Counted from the first letter of the stretch, positions 46,980 through 56,075 are shown. The stretch is 64,000 bases of DNA from Saccharothrix sp. S26 (GCF_021390395.1 NZ_JAJUWT010000012.1:1-64000), one strand, 5' to 3'. Numbers and translations: made by a program. Notes: generated from the sequence alone by a model not told the origin.

Positions 46980-47911
46980 GCGCCATCGACACCCAACGCG
47001 ATCCCCTGTTCGTCCACCCGGCCCTGTTCTACGGCTCGGACGAGGAGTACCTGGCGGGCTTGGTCCCGTTCGTCACCGACGGCCTGGAGCTCGGCCACCC
47101 GGTCGCCGTGGCCGTGCCCGGCAAGCGGCTGGACCTGCTGCGCGACGCCCTGGGCGACGCCGCACGGGACGTGACGATGCTCGACATGGCCGAGGAGGGC
47201 CGCAACCCCGGCCGGATCATCCCCAGGGTGCTGCGCCGGTTCGCCGACGCCCGCCAGGACCGGCACGTGCGCATCATCGGCGAGCCGATCTGGGCCGGCC
47301 GGTCCGGCGTCGAGTACCCCGCGTGCGCCCAGCACGAAGCGCTGATCAACGCCGCGTTCACCGGCCGTGACGTGACGATCCTCTGCCCGTACGACACCTC
47401 GGCGCTCGACGCCGCCGCGATCGAGGACGCCCGGCAGACCCACCCGGTGCTCTGGGAGGGCGACCGGCGGTACGACAGCGAGCACTACGCGCCCGACCGC
47501 GTCGTGGCCCGCTACAACGCGCCGCTGCCCGTGGCCGACGAGGACGCGTTCACCGTCGAGCGGCCCGCGGACGTCTCGGCGGCACGCCGGTTCGCGGTGC
47601 GGCGGGCCCGCGAGCTGGGGCTGGCCGGAGCGCGGCTGGCCGACCTCGAGCTCATCGCGGGCGAGCTGGTCACCAACAGCCTCCTGCACACCTCCGGCCC
47701 GTGCCGGCTCGGTGTCTGGGCCGAGGACGGGCACCTGGTGTGCGAGGTCCGCGACGGCGGCCGGCTGACCGACCCGCTGGCCGGGCGTCGACCCCCTCGG
47801 GCCGGTGGGACGTCCGGGATCGGGCTGCTGCTCGTCAACGACCTCGCGGACCTGGTGCGCTTGCACACCGCGGCGGACGGCACCACCGTGCGCGCGTTGC
47901 TGCGCCTGTAG
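46976..47911 (+). CDS. MEDS-HATPase fusion protein (anti-sigma factor-like)
   Basis: A 311-aa protein with a MEDS domain (about 10-190: LFYGSDEEYLAGLVPFVTDGLELGHPVAVAV, IIGEPIWAGRS, ILCPYDTSAL) fused to an RsbW-like ATPase (about 205-311: LELIAGELVTNSLLHT as N-box, VRDGGRLTDP as G1, GTSGIGLLLVNDLAD as G2). It is the expected antagonist of the STAS partner encoded just upstream. Together they would form a ligand-gated partner switch controlling a sigma factor. Confidence 0.88.
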   Translation: MSAIDTQRDPLFVHPALFYGSDEEYLAGLVPFVTDGLELGHPVAVAVPGKRLDLLRDALGDAARDVTMLDMAEEGRNPGRIIPRVLRRFADARQDRHVRIIGEPIWAGRSGVEYPACAQHEALINAAFTGRDVTILCPYDTSALDAAAIEDARQTHPVLWEGDRRYDSEHYAPDRVVARYNAPLPVADEDAFTVERPADVSAARRFAVRRARELGLAGARLADLELIAGELVTNSLLHTSGPCRLGVWAEDGHLVCEVRDGGRLTDPLAGRRPPRAGGTSGIGLLLVNDLADLVRLHTAADGTTVRALLRL

Positions 47912-48019
47912 GCACACCCGCCCGGCCGCGCCACCGGACGGCCCCGCGGTCGCCCAGGTCGGCAGGACCGTGGTGGTACCCCGGGCGGCGTCACCCACCA
48001 GGACGCGCACCGGCCCCCG

Positions 48020-50350
48020 CTACTCGGTGATGCACTTGACCCAGTACTTGCCGCCCTCGTGGTGGACGCCGTGGGTCTCGGCGGCGAAGCCGGGGAACTG
48101 CCGGTCGAACGCCTCCAGCACGCGCAGGTAGTTCAGCAGCGGCCCGTCCGGTGAGCCGACCCGCTCACCCGGCACCAGCACCGGGATGCCGGGCGGCGTG
48201 GTGGTGACCTGGGTGGCGACCACGCGGTCGGCCAGGTCGTCCAGGCCGACCAGCTCCGTCCGGCCGCGGATGAACCGCTGGTAGGCCTCGGAGGGCGTCA
48301 TCACCGCCGTGGGCGGCGTGGGGCTGGTGAACGCCTCGTTGAGCAGCGCCACGACCTTGCTGTCGGCCAGGCTGTGGTGCATCTGCTCGCACAGCTGCGG
48401 CAACGTCAGCTTCCCGTACCGCTCCGGGTGCGCCTTGACCAGGTCGGGCAGCACCTCGGCCAGCGGCGCGCCCTCGTCGTGCAACTGCTTGAAGTCGGTG
48501 AGCGCGTCGAGCAGCGTGCCCCACTTGCCCTTGGTGATGCCCATGGAGAACAGCACCAGGAACGTGTAGACGTCGGTCTTCTCCACCACGATCCGGCGGG
48601 TCTCCAGGTAGGCGGTGACCACCCGGGCCGGGACGCCGAACGCCGACACGTCGCCCAGCGCGTCCACGCCGGGGCAGGTGATCGTCACCTTGACGGGGTC
48701 GAGCAGGCAGAAGCCGGGTTCGAGGTCGCGGAAGCCGTGCCACCCCGCGTCGGGGTCCAGGGTCCAGCAGCCCGGTTCGGTGCGCAGCAGGTCCAGCGGT
48801 GCCTCGTGGAACGGGATCCGCGCGCCGGTGGCCGGGTCGGCGACCTCGGTCGGCTGCCACACCCCGAAGAACCACGGCGGCCGGTCCCCCGCGTCGGCCA
48901 GCCGCCGGCCGAGCCGGATCATGGCCTGCCGGAACCGGACCGCCTCGGTGATCGCCTCGGTGGTCAGCCAGGTGCCCGCGGGGCCGTCCATCATGCCCGC
49001 CGCGACGTCGCAGGAGGCGATCATCGGGTACAGCGGCGACGTGGTGCCGTGCATCATGTACGTCTCGTTGAACCGGGACCGGTCGAACGGCGCCTTGCCG
49101 CCCGACCGCACGTGCAGCATCGCGGACTGCGACAGCGCGGCCAGCAGCTTGTGCGAGGAGTGGGTGGCGAACACGGTGGGCCGCTCGGCCTCCGGCAGCC
49201 CGTCGCCGTCGACCGCCATCCCGTAACGGCGCGCGTAGAGCGGGTTGAACCGGCCGTAGGCGAACCACGCCTCGTCGAAGTGCAGCAGCCGGGTCGACGC
49301 GCCCAGCAGCTCGGTCACCCGGACGGTGTCGTAGCACAGGCCGTCGTAGGTGGAGTTCGTGACGACCGCGTACGCCGCGTCCCGGCTCACCGCGTCCGCC
49401 GCGATCGGCGTGCGGTCGACCTGCGCGCGCACCGCCTCGGGCGTCAGCCGCTCCGGCGGGATGGGACCGGTGATCCCGTAGCCGTTGCGCGTGGGCACCA
49501 GGTAGACCGGGCGCGCGCCGGCGAGCGTGACGCCGTGGTTGATCGCCTTGTGGCAGTTGCGGTCCAGCAACGTGATCTCGTCGTGGGCCACCGAGCTGTG
49601 GATGATCATCCGGTTGGACGTGGACGTGCCGTGCAGCACGAAGTAGGTCTCGTCGGCGCCGAAGATCCGGGCGGCGTTGCGCTCGGCCTCGCCGACCGGG
49701 CCGGTGTGCTCGAACAACGAGCCCAGTTCGCCGACCGACACGGAGATGTCGGTGCGGAACAGCCGTTCGCCGAAGTAGTCGAAGAACGACCGCCCGATCG
49801 GCGACTTCAGGAACGCGATGCCGCCCGCGTGCGCCGGCGTGTGCCACGAGTACGGGTGCGTGTCGTCGAAGCGGCGCAGCTCGCGGAAGAACGGCGGCAG
49901 GATGTGCTCCAGGTACTGGCGCGCGGCGAAGTCGACCCGACCCGCGATGAAGTCCGGGGTGTCCTCCAGCAGCCAGATCCAGCCGTTGATGACCTCGGAG
50001 ACCCACAACGGCGTCTCGTCGCTGTAGTCGCCGGTGGTCAGCAGGAACACCGGCAGCCGCGAGGAGAACCGGTCCAGCAGCATCCGCAGCACCCCGCCCT
50101 CGACGGCCGGGCCGGTGTCGGAGGACGGGAGCGCGCCGCCGACCAGCTCCCAGCTCACGACGGCGGCGGCCAGGTCGGCCTGCGCGGTGATCGCCGAGGC
50201 CGCGTCGGTGGTGGAGTGCACGACCATCACCTCGTGGCCGCACTCGCGCAGGTGGGCGCAGACCTGCTCGACCTTGGCGGCCGGCACGGTGTTGTCCTCG
50301 GCCGCGCGTTCGGTGGCGATGAGGATGGTTGACCCGGTCATGAGGATCAT
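48020..50350 (-). CDS. Orn/Lys/Arg decarboxylase (fold type I, PLP)
   Basis: A 776-aa inducible-type basic amino-acid decarboxylase. An N-terminal response-regulator-like wing domain (about 1-130) precedes the PLP domain, with the Schiff-base Lys401 in THSSHKLLAA, SYSWHTPAHAGG near residue 160 and LHFDEAWFAYGRFNP as the cofactor-binding strand. The C-terminal domain ends near 776. It decarboxylates lysine, ornithine or arginine, giving polyamines or acid resistance; the precise substrate is unknown. The ATG at 50350 has GGGAG close by; a second ATG at 50341 fits the ribosome-site spacing about as well. Confidence 0.92.
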   Translation of the reverse strand: MILMTGSTILIATERAAEDNTVPAAKVEQVCAHLRECGHEVMVVHSTTDAASAITAQADLAAAVVSWELVGGALPSSDTGPAVEGGVLRMLLDRFSSRLPVFLLTTGDYSDETPLWVSEVINGWIWLLEDTPDFIAGRVDFAARQYLEHILPPFFRELRRFDDTHPYSWHTPAHAGGIAFLKSPIGRSFFDYFGERLFRTDISVSVGELGSLFEHTGPVGEAERNAARIFGADETYFVLHGTSTSNRMIIHSSVAHDEITLLDRNCHKAINHGVTLAGARPVYLVPTRNGYGITGPIPPERLTPEAVRAQVDRTPIAADAVSRDAAYAVVTNSTYDGLCYDTVRVTELLGASTRLLHFDEAWFAYGRFNPLYARRYGMAVDGDGLPEAERPTVFATHSSHKLLAALSQSAMLHVRSGGKAPFDRSRFNETYMMHGTTSPLYPMIASCDVAAGMMDGPAGTWLTTEAITEAVRFRQAMIRLGRRLADAGDRPPWFFGVWQPTEVADPATGARIPFHEAPLDLLRTEPGCWTLDPDAGWHGFRDLEPGFCLLDPVKVTITCPGVDALGDVSAFGVPARVVTAYLETRRIVVEKTDVYTFLVLFSMGITKGKWGTLLDALTDFKQLHDEGAPLAEVLPDLVKAHPERYGKLTLPQLCEQMHHSLADSKVVALLNEAFTSPTPPTAVMTPSEAYQRFIRGRTELVGLDDLADRVVATQVTTTPPGIPVLVPGERVGSPDGPLLNYLRVLEAFDRQFPGFAAETHGVHHEGGKYWVKCITE

Positions 50351-50463
50351 CAACTCCCTGCACGCGGGGACTACCGCGAGCGTAGGAGCGGTGGAGCGGG
50401 GCGGTACGCCCCTATCACCGGATCGTGCCGCCGGGTCACCTGACGGTGGAAGAAGCGCTTCGC

Positions 50464-51006
50464 TCAGTCGAGCGGATAGGCCATCTCCACCCCGGCCAAT
50501 GTCACCCCATCGGGGAGCGGGACCGAGGTGCGGTGGACCTCGCGGAAGCCGAACGACCGGTACAGCGGCACGCCGGGCAGGGTCGCCATCAGCACCAGCG
50601 ACCGGAAGCCCGCCGCCTTGGCGTCCCGGGCGCACGCGGCGAGCGTGGCGCGACCCAGCCCCCGGCGGGTCCAGTCGTCGCGGACGAACATCGCCCGCAC
50701 CCGGGCCGGCTCGGTGGCCGGGTCGAGCAGGCGGCCGTCCTCGGGCCGGTCACCCGACCCGGTGTAGAGCTTGTCCCGCTTGCTCCACCCGCCGCACGCC
50801 ACCACGTCACCGCCCACCTCGTGGACGAAGTACGTGCCGTCCTCGATCAACGCCAGGTCCGGCTCGGTGAGGTACCGCGCCGCGCTCGCGGTCTCGCGCT
50901 CGTCGTGGAAGCGCGGGAACAGCTCCAGCACCGACCGGCGCATGAGCGCGGCGATCGACGGCACGTCCGACCGCGCCGCCCTGCGCTGCACGGGCACAAC
51001 ACCCAC
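50464..51006 (-). CDS. GNAT-family N-acetyltransferase
   Basis: A 180-aa acetyltransferase. The acetyl-CoA loop RAMFVRDDWTRRGLGRATLAACARDA lies near 115-135 with the R/Q-x-x-G-x-G pattern (RRGLGR), followed by the final GVPLYRSFGFRE motif. The GTG start at 51006 has GGGGAGGACG upstream. It lies next to the decarboxylase gene in the same orientation, with about 110 bp between, so an amine substrate is possible but unproven. Confidence 0.88.
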   Translation of the reverse strand: MGVVPVQRRAARSDVPSIAALMRRSVLELFPRFHDERETASAARYLTEPDLALIEDGTYFVHEVGGDVVACGGWSKRDKLYTGSGDRPEDGRLLDPATEPARVRAMFVRDDWTRRGLGRATLAACARDAKAAGFRSLVLMATLPGVPLYRSFGFREVHRTSVPLPDGVTLAGVEMAYPLD

Positions 51007-51100
51007 CGCGTCCTCCCCACGATCAGGGGAGATCATCCCACTCGTTCGCGGGCATCGGCCGCCGGGGAGCGTCGGCGACGCACCGCCGGCGCACGATCCA

Positions 51101-51394
51101 CTACGGGCGTGGGCGGTGGCGGGTCCACTTGCGGCCGTCACGTTCGGCTCGCGGGGTGGTGGCGGCGACGCAGCGCGGGCACAGCCACAGGTTCCGCTCG
51201 GCGGTCTGGGCCAGCCACACCGCGTCCGCCCACGGCACGTGCCGGAACCGGCCGAGCCGGCTGCGGCTCAGGGCTTGGCCGCACAGGGTCTGGTTGGTGC
51301 CGGCAGTCCACGCGTGCACGTCCCCGGACGGCTGGCGGACGCCGTCCTCGTCCACCCACTGGCTCGACGCGGCGACGTTCGGCTGGGCACCCAT
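51101..51394 (-). CDS. Hypothetical protein with CxxC zinc-like motif
   Basis: A short (about 97-aa) conserved actinobacterial protein. It contains HAWTAGTNQTLCGQALSRSRLGRF with one cysteine and, further on, LCPRCVAATTP with the CxxC pair. The Cys pattern suggests a metal site. An in-frame ATG at 51427 is possible; neither start has a strong ribosome site. Function unknown. Confidence 0.65.
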   Translation of the reverse strand: MGAQPNVAASSQWVDEDGVRQPSGDVHAWTAGTNQTLCGQALSRSRLGRFRHVPWADAVWLAQTAERNLWLCPRCVAATTPRAERDGRKWTRHRPRP

Positions 51395-51444
51395 GCGCGC
51401 GGTGTACCCCGTCGCGACGCGACCCATTCGTCCTCAGTGGACGG

Positions 51445-51873
51445 TCAAGCACCTGCCGCGCGCGGCGCGGGCACGAGCGCGGCGACCGTGTACGGGGCCA
51501 AGCGCCGCGCGAGGTCGCCCGGCGACTCCGTGCCCGTCCGATCGACCGGTCGTGCGCCGCGCATCAGGCCGTGGACCCAGCGGGCGACCGCCTTCGGCGA
51601 CGGCACGACGTCCGGCCCGAAGTGCGCCTGGACCAGCACGTCCTCGCCGCTGTGCGTCTCCACCGCGGCCGACCAGCCGCGCTCCTCGTCCCACAGCAGC
51701 GCCACGTCGCGGTCGGGGAAGCCGGGCAGCCTGCCCTCCAGCGCGAGGTACGCGGTGGCGGGCCGTTCGGCCTGCACGTACGAGCACTCGCCGCTGAGCC
51801 CCAGTTCCTCGGTGACCCGTCGCACGTAGCCGCGCAGACCGAGGGTCAACGCGTCGTCGAAGTCCAGTTCCAT
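51445..51873 (-). CDS. DUF6292 family protein
   Basis: A 142-aa actinobacterial protein with the family pattern GLRGYVRRVTEELG at the start, then ERPATAYLALEGRLPGFPDRDVALLWDEERGWSAAVETHSGEDVLVQAHFG. The remaining part is helical with SPKAVARWVHGLM. The function is unknown; such proteins often sit near XRE or HATPase regulators. The start is placed at MELDFDD, which follows GGCGG. Confidence 0.75.
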   Translation of the reverse strand: MELDFDDALTLGLRGYVRRVTEELGLSGECSYVQAERPATAYLALEGRLPGFPDRDVALLWDEERGWSAAVETHSGEDVLVQAHFGPDVVPSPKAVARWVHGLMRGARPVDRTGTESPGDLARRLAPYTVAALVPAPRAAGA

Positions 51874-52039
51874 CGCGCACCGCCGCCTTCTCCCCCGTTC
51901 GACGGGGTGTCGAGGCGCCGACTGTTTGACGCTCCCGCCGAATACCCCGACCGGGTGAGGGACGAATCCCCTCCGGACGACTGTTTCGATTAAGGTGACG
52001 GGCCGCTCACCGGGACCGGACCCACCGGTTCGGTTGACC

Positions 52040-53167
52040 ATGGTGTTCCCGGTCACGCACAGTGTGGGCGTGCACAGGGCGTTGGGGATCCTGACGGTGG
52101 TCGCGTACGTGACGCTGCCGCTCGGTTCGGAGAGCTTCGAGCAGTTGCTCGTGCCGACGCTGCTGGTCGGGCTGGTCTACAGCGCGTTCGCGATCTTCGC
52201 CTTCCCGTTCGCGCAACGGCGCGGCACGGCGGCCGCCGCGGTGTACGTCCTCGTGCAGTTGCCGCTGGGGTTCGTGCTGTTCGCGCTGTCGGGCGCGGCG
52301 GTGGGCGGGGTGCTGCTGCTGGTGGTGCTCGTGGCGCAGAGCGTGCTGCTGCTCCCGCTGCCGGCCGCCGCCGCGGTGGCCGCGGTCATCCCCCTCATCC
52401 ACGTGCGGATGGCGTGGCCCGACGGGCTGCGCGAAGGTCTGGCCACGTTGGCCGTGACCGGCTTCACGGTCGTCATCACCGAGCTGCTGGTGCGCGAGCA
52501 ACGCGCCCGCGCCGAACTCGCCCTGGCCAACGAGCGGCTGCGCGGGTACGCCGCCCAGGCCGAGCAGCTCGCCACCACCCAGGAGCGCAACCGCGTCGCC
52601 CGCGACATCCACGACGGGCTGGGCCACCACCTGACCGTCGTGCAGATGCTCCTGCAGGCCGCCCGCGCGGTGATCGACACGGCCGACCGCGACCGGCTCG
52701 ACGGGATGCTGGCCAAGGCGCAGGACCAGGCCAAGCAGGCGTTGACCGAGGTCCGCCGCTCGGTCGCCGCGCTGCGCGAACCCCGACCCGAGCCCCTGGT
52801 GGACGCGTTGCGCGCGTTGGCGTCCGAGGTGACCGAAGCGGGGGTGCCGACCGACGTCGAGGTCCGCGGTGCGCCCCGCGGCAGCCGAGCGGAGGTCGAG
52901 GAGTCGTTGTTCCGGGCGGCCCAGGAGGCGTTGACCAACGTGCGCAAGCACGCCGACGCGACCGCCGCGACCGTCGTGCTCGACTACGGGCGCGCCGACG
53001 CGGTGCGGTTGCAGGTCAGCGACGACGGCCGCGGCATGGTGGAGCAGCCGGGCGGCGGGTTCGGCCTGGTGGGGCTGGAGGAACGGGTGGCCGGGCTCGG
53101 CGGCCGGGTCTCGGTCGACTCGGCCGCGGGGCGCGGCGTGACGCTGACCGTGGAGGTGCCCGCGTGA
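52040..53167 (+). CDS. Two-component sensor histidine kinase (NarX-type, HisKA_3)
   Basis: A 375-aa membrane kinase. Four to five membrane helices (about 15-150) are followed by a dimerization domain with the phosphorylated His in RNRVARDIHDGLGHHLTVVQ (His about 190) and a HATPase_c domain (N-box EALTNVRKHADA, G1 DDGRGM, G2 GFGLVGLEERV). The 4-bp overlap with the response regulator (GTGA) shows they form a pair. A GTG at 51995 in frame would add 15 residues; no ribosome site helps to decide. The stimulus is unknown. Confidence 0.88.
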   Translation: MVFPVTHSVGVHRALGILTVVAYVTLPLGSESFEQLLVPTLLVGLVYSAFAIFAFPFAQRRGTAAAAVYVLVQLPLGFVLFALSGAAVGGVLLLVVLVAQSVLLLPLPAAAAVAAVIPLIHVRMAWPDGLREGLATLAVTGFTVVITELLVREQRARAELALANERLRGYAAQAEQLATTQERNRVARDIHDGLGHHLTVVQMLLQAARAVIDTADRDRLDGMLAKAQDQAKQALTEVRRSVAALREPRPEPLVDALRALASEVTEAGVPTDVEVRGAPRGSRAEVEESLFRAAQEALTNVRKHADATAATVVLDYGRADAVRLQVSDDGRGMVEQPGGGFGLVGLEERVAGLGGRVSVDSAAGRGVTLTVEVPA

Positions 53168-53820
53168 CCGACTCACCCGTGCGCGTCCTGATCGCGGACG
53201 ACCAGGCGTTGTTCCGGGAGGCGCTGGCGACGTTGCTGGAGGTGCAGCCGGAGATCGAGGTGGTCGGCGAGGCCGGTGACGGCGAGCAGGCCGTGCGGCT
53301 GTGCGCCGAGCTGCGGCCGGACGTGGTGCTGATGGACCTGCGGATGCCGGTGCTGGACGGCATCGCGGCGACCGACCGGCTGCGCGTCGAGCAGCCGGAG
53401 GTGCGGGTGTTGGCGCTGACCACGTTCGACGACGACGCGGACGTGTTCGCGGCGGTGCGCGCGGGCGCGTTGGGCTACCTGCTCAAGGACGTCTCCTCGG
53501 CCCGGCTGGTCGAGGCGCTGGTCGCGGCGCGACGCGGCGAATCGGTGCTGCACCCGTCCGTGGCGGCCAAGCTCGTGGCGCGGGTGGCGCGGCTGTCCCC
53601 CGAGGACGTGCCGCCGCGCCGACCACCCGTGCCGCTGTCGGAACGCGAGCTGGACGTCGTGCGGCTGCTGGCCGAGGGCCGCAGCAACCGGGAGATCGCG
53701 GGCACCTTGTACCTGGCCGAGGGCACGGTGAAGAACCTCGTCACCGGCGTGCTGGCCAAGCTCCAGGTCCGCGACCGGACGCAGGCCGCGCTGCGGGCCA
53801 GGGAACTCGGCCTCTGCTGA
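53164..53820 (+). CDS. NarL/LuxR-type response regulator
   Basis: A 218-aa regulator. The receiver domain (about 1-120) has the acidic pair ADDQ near residue 11, the phosphoacceptor Asp in VLMDLRMPVLDG (about 59) and Lys in YLLKD (about 109). The C-terminal LuxR helix-turn-helix (about 155-215) reads LSERELDVVRLLAEGRSNREIAGTLYLAEGTVKNLVTGVLAKL. Partner of the upstream kinase. Confidence 0.94.
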   Translation: MTDSPVRVLIADDQALFREALATLLEVQPEIEVVGEAGDGEQAVRLCAELRPDVVLMDLRMPVLDGIAATDRLRVEQPEVRVLALTTFDDDADVFAAVRAGALGYLLKDVSSARLVEALVAARRGESVLHPSVAAKLVARVARLSPEDVPPRRPPVPLSERELDVVRLLAEGRSNREIAGTLYLAEGTVKNLVTGVLAKLQVRDRTQAALRARELGLC

Positions 53821-53833
53821 GGTCATGTGACCT
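53820..53833. promoter_or_regulatory. AGGTCA-TG-TGACCT inverted repeat
   Basis: Six-bp perfect arms around a 2-bp centre directly after the response-regulator stop, with another TGACCT nearby. It could be the binding site of the regulator or a weak terminator for it; undecided. Confidence 0.3.
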
Positions 53834-53920
53834 CACGCGTGACCTTCGGCACCTGACCGCGCACGCCGGCGGCCGCAGGATCTCCGTTGCACACAACGCA
53901 ATCGCGACGGAGGAGCCGAG

Positions 53921-54322
53921 ATGAGTCCGCACGAGACGATGACCGAGCCGGGGCGACGGCAGTGGTGGCGCTTCGCCCGGCACGCGGTGGAGATGGCCGT
54001 GTCCATGGTCGTGGGCATGGTGGTCCTGGAACCGGTCTGGTCGTTCGCGTGGCCGGGCCTGGCGGACAACCTCACCGCGCACGTGCTGGTGATGGCGACC
54101 GACATGGCGTTGGGCATGGGGTTGTGGATGAGGGTCCGGCGGCACGGCTGGGCGTACGTCGCCGAGATGTCGGCGGCGATGTACGCGCCGTTCGTGGTGC
54201 TGCTGCCGTTCCACTGGGCCGGCGCGCTGTCCGGGATGGCGCTGATGACCGCCGGTCACGTGCTGATGGTCCCGGCGATGCTGGTGGCGATGTGGCGGCG
54301 CCGCCACGAGCACGGGTGCTGA
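53921..54322 (+). CDS. Four-helix membrane protein of unknown function
   Basis: A 133-aa integral membrane protein with four helices (about 22-42, 50-70, 79-99 and 105-126), rich in methionine and histidine: MAVSMVVGMVVLEPVW, MATDMALGMGLWM, AAMYAPFVV, MTAGHVLMVPAMLVAMW. The Met/His pattern is unusual and may indicate metal handling. Good ribosome site GGAGGAGCC. It is followed 3 bp later by the DJ-1-like gene, so the two form an operon. Confidence 0.72.
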   Translation: MSPHETMTEPGRRQWWRFARHAVEMAVSMVVGMVVLEPVWSFAWPGLADNLTAHVLVMATDMALGMGLWMRVRRHGWAYVAEMSAAMYAPFVVLLPFHWAGALSGMALMTAGHVLMVPAMLVAMWRRRHEHGC

Positions 54323-54325
54323 GCC

Positions 54326-55711
54326 GTGCGCACCGTCACGCGGGTCGCGGTGTTCCTGCTCGCCGCCCTGGCCCTGCCGACCGCGTTCGGCGCGCCGACC
54401 GTCCGTGCCGCGTTCGAAAACCTGAACGCGCCGCGGGCGGACGGCGCGACCCCGGCACCGGCACGGGTGGCGCACGACCCCGGCAAACCGACCGCCGTCG
54501 TCGTGGTCGGCGACCTCGGCGCGGTCGTGTCCGACACGCTCGCCCCCTACGAGGTCCTGGCCACGACCGGCGCGTTCAACGTCTACGCGGTCGCGCCGTC
54601 GGCCCGTCCCGCGCCGCTGACCGGCGGCCTCGACCTGGTGCCGGACCTGACGTTCGCCGGGCTGGACGACCTGCTCGGCGGCAAGGCACCCGACGTCGTG
54701 GTGGTGCCCGCCATGCCCGACGTCGGCCGGAGCACGTCCAAGCCGGTCACGGACTGGCTGACCCGGCAGGCGGCCGGCGGGTCGCTGCTGCTCGGCGTGT
54801 GCAACGGGGCCGGCGTGCTCGCCTCGGCCGGGCTGCTCGACGGGCGGGCGGCGACCTCGCACTGGCTGCGCCTGGAGACCTTCCGGGACGACTACCCGGC
54901 CGTCGACTGGGTCCGCGGCACGCGGTACGTGGACGACGGCGACGTGATCAGCACGGCGGGCATCCTGTCCGGTGTCGACGGCACGCTGCGGGTGGTGGAG
55001 CGGCTGGTCGGGCCGCAGGCGGCGGCACGTGCCGCGCAGCGGACGGGCTGGCAGCACTACCACCCCGGTTCGGCGGCCTCGATGGCGCAGGCCCACCCGC
55101 GGCCGGCGGACGCCGTCGTCGCGGTCAACACGGCGTTCGGTTGGGACCGCGACACCACCGGGGTGCTGCTGACCGGCGGGGTGGGCGAGATCGAGCTGGC
55201 GTCGGTGTTCGACACCTACGGGCAGTCGCTGGCCGTCCGCACGGTGGCCGTCGCGCCCGGCGCCGAGCCGGTGCGGTCACGGCACGGCTTGACCTTCGTG
55301 CCGCGGGCCGAACCGACCGCCGACCTGGACCGCCTGGTCGTGCCGGGTGCACGGGCGGCGCGCCTGCGGTTGGCCGACGACCTGGCCGACCCGGTCTACC
55401 CGCACCGGGAGGGCGCCTTCCCGTTCGACGGCGTGCTGCTGGACCTGGCGCGGACCACGGACGTGGCCACGGCGACGTGGACCGCGCGGGTGTTGGAGTA
55501 CCCGGTCGACCACCTCGTGCTCGACGGTCCGGCATGGCCGTGGACGCGCACGCTGCGGCCGTTCGGCCTGGCCTTCCTCGGCGTCCTCGTGGCGCTCGGC
55601 CTGCTCCGGCTGTCCCGCGCCCGCCGAGCGGTCAGGTCGACACCAGCCGCAGCGCCGCCACCGCCGCGTCCACGGACGGGTGCAGCGGCAGGGCCGCGTC
55701 GACCTGGCTGA
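54326..55711 (+). CDS. Membrane-anchored extracellular tandem DJ-1/PfpI-like protein
   Basis: A 461-aa protein with an N-terminal leader (about 1-29) and a single C-terminal membrane helix (GLAFLGVLVALGLLRL, about 408-424). The main domain (about 55-250) is a DJ-1/PfpI GATase1-like fold with the elbow cysteine Cys159 in GVCNGAGVLA. A second, shorter DJ-1-like half (about 265-345, LLTGGVGEIELASVFDTYG) lacks the elbow cysteine. If exported, the catalytic face is outside the membrane, unusual for this normally cytoplasmic family. Co-transcribed with the four-helix protein. Its last 80 bp overlap the convergent STAS gene. Confidence 0.82.
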   Translation: MRTVTRVAVFLLAALALPTAFGAPTVRAAFENLNAPRADGATPAPARVAHDPGKPTAVVVVGDLGAVVSDTLAPYEVLATTGAFNVYAVAPSARPAPLTGGLDLVPDLTFAGLDDLLGGKAPDVVVVPAMPDVGRSTSKPVTDWLTRQAAGGSLLLGVCNGAGVLASAGLLDGRAATSHWLRLETFRDDYPAVDWVRGTRYVDDGDVISTAGILSGVDGTLRVVERLVGPQAAARAAQRTGWQHYHPGSAASMAQAHPRPADAVVAVNTAFGWDRDTTGVLLTGGVGEIELASVFDTYGQSLAVRTVAVAPGAEPVRSRHGLTFVPRAEPTADLDRLVVPGARAARLRLADDLADPVYPHREGAFPFDGVLLDLARTTDVATATWTARVLEYPVDHLVLDGPAWPWTRTLRPFGLAFLGVLVALGLLRLSRARRAVRSTPAAAPPPPRPRTGAAAGPRRPG

Positions 55712-55997
55712 TCTGCAACGGCCGCAGCACCGCGCGGGAGTTCACCACGATGGCGAACGGGATGCGCAGCCGGTTGGCCCGGTGGTGGCTGTTGACCAGC
55801 ATCGCGATGCCGACCGAGCCCATGAACTCGACCGCGCCCAGGTCGAGCACGACGCCGGACGGGTGAGCCTCGAACACGGCGTCCAGCTCGGACACGACCG
55901 GCCGGTGCGTGGCCGCGTCCAGGGCGCCGGACACGGCCACGAGCAGGATGCCGCGGTCCAGTTCGGTGGTGGTGAGGCGGTGTGCGGGCTCGGTCAT
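55632..55997 (-). CDS. STAS-domain anti-sigma factor antagonist
   Basis: A 121-aa SpoIIAA/RsbV-like protein. LDRGILLVAVSGALDAATHRP at the start and GVVLDLGAVEFMGSVGIAMLVN with the Ser of GSVG at the usual phosphorylation position. It should bind and be phosphorylated by an RsbW-like ATPase, freeing a sigma factor. It lies directly downstream of the group 2 sigma gene (78-bp gap). The C-terminal 80 bp overlap the convergent DJ-1-like gene. Confidence 0.88.
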   Translation of the reverse strand: MTEPAHRLTTTELDRGILLVAVSGALDAATHRPVVSELDAVFEAHPSGVVLDLGAVEFMGSVGIAMLVNSHHRANRLRIPFAIVVNSRAVLRPLQISQVDAALPLHPSVDAAVAALRLVST

Positions 55998-56075
55998 GGC
56001 GGGTGCTCCTCGCGGTCGGAGACCACGACACTGCTACCCGCCGACCGAACCCGCAAAACGGGGGCCGCCCGCGGC

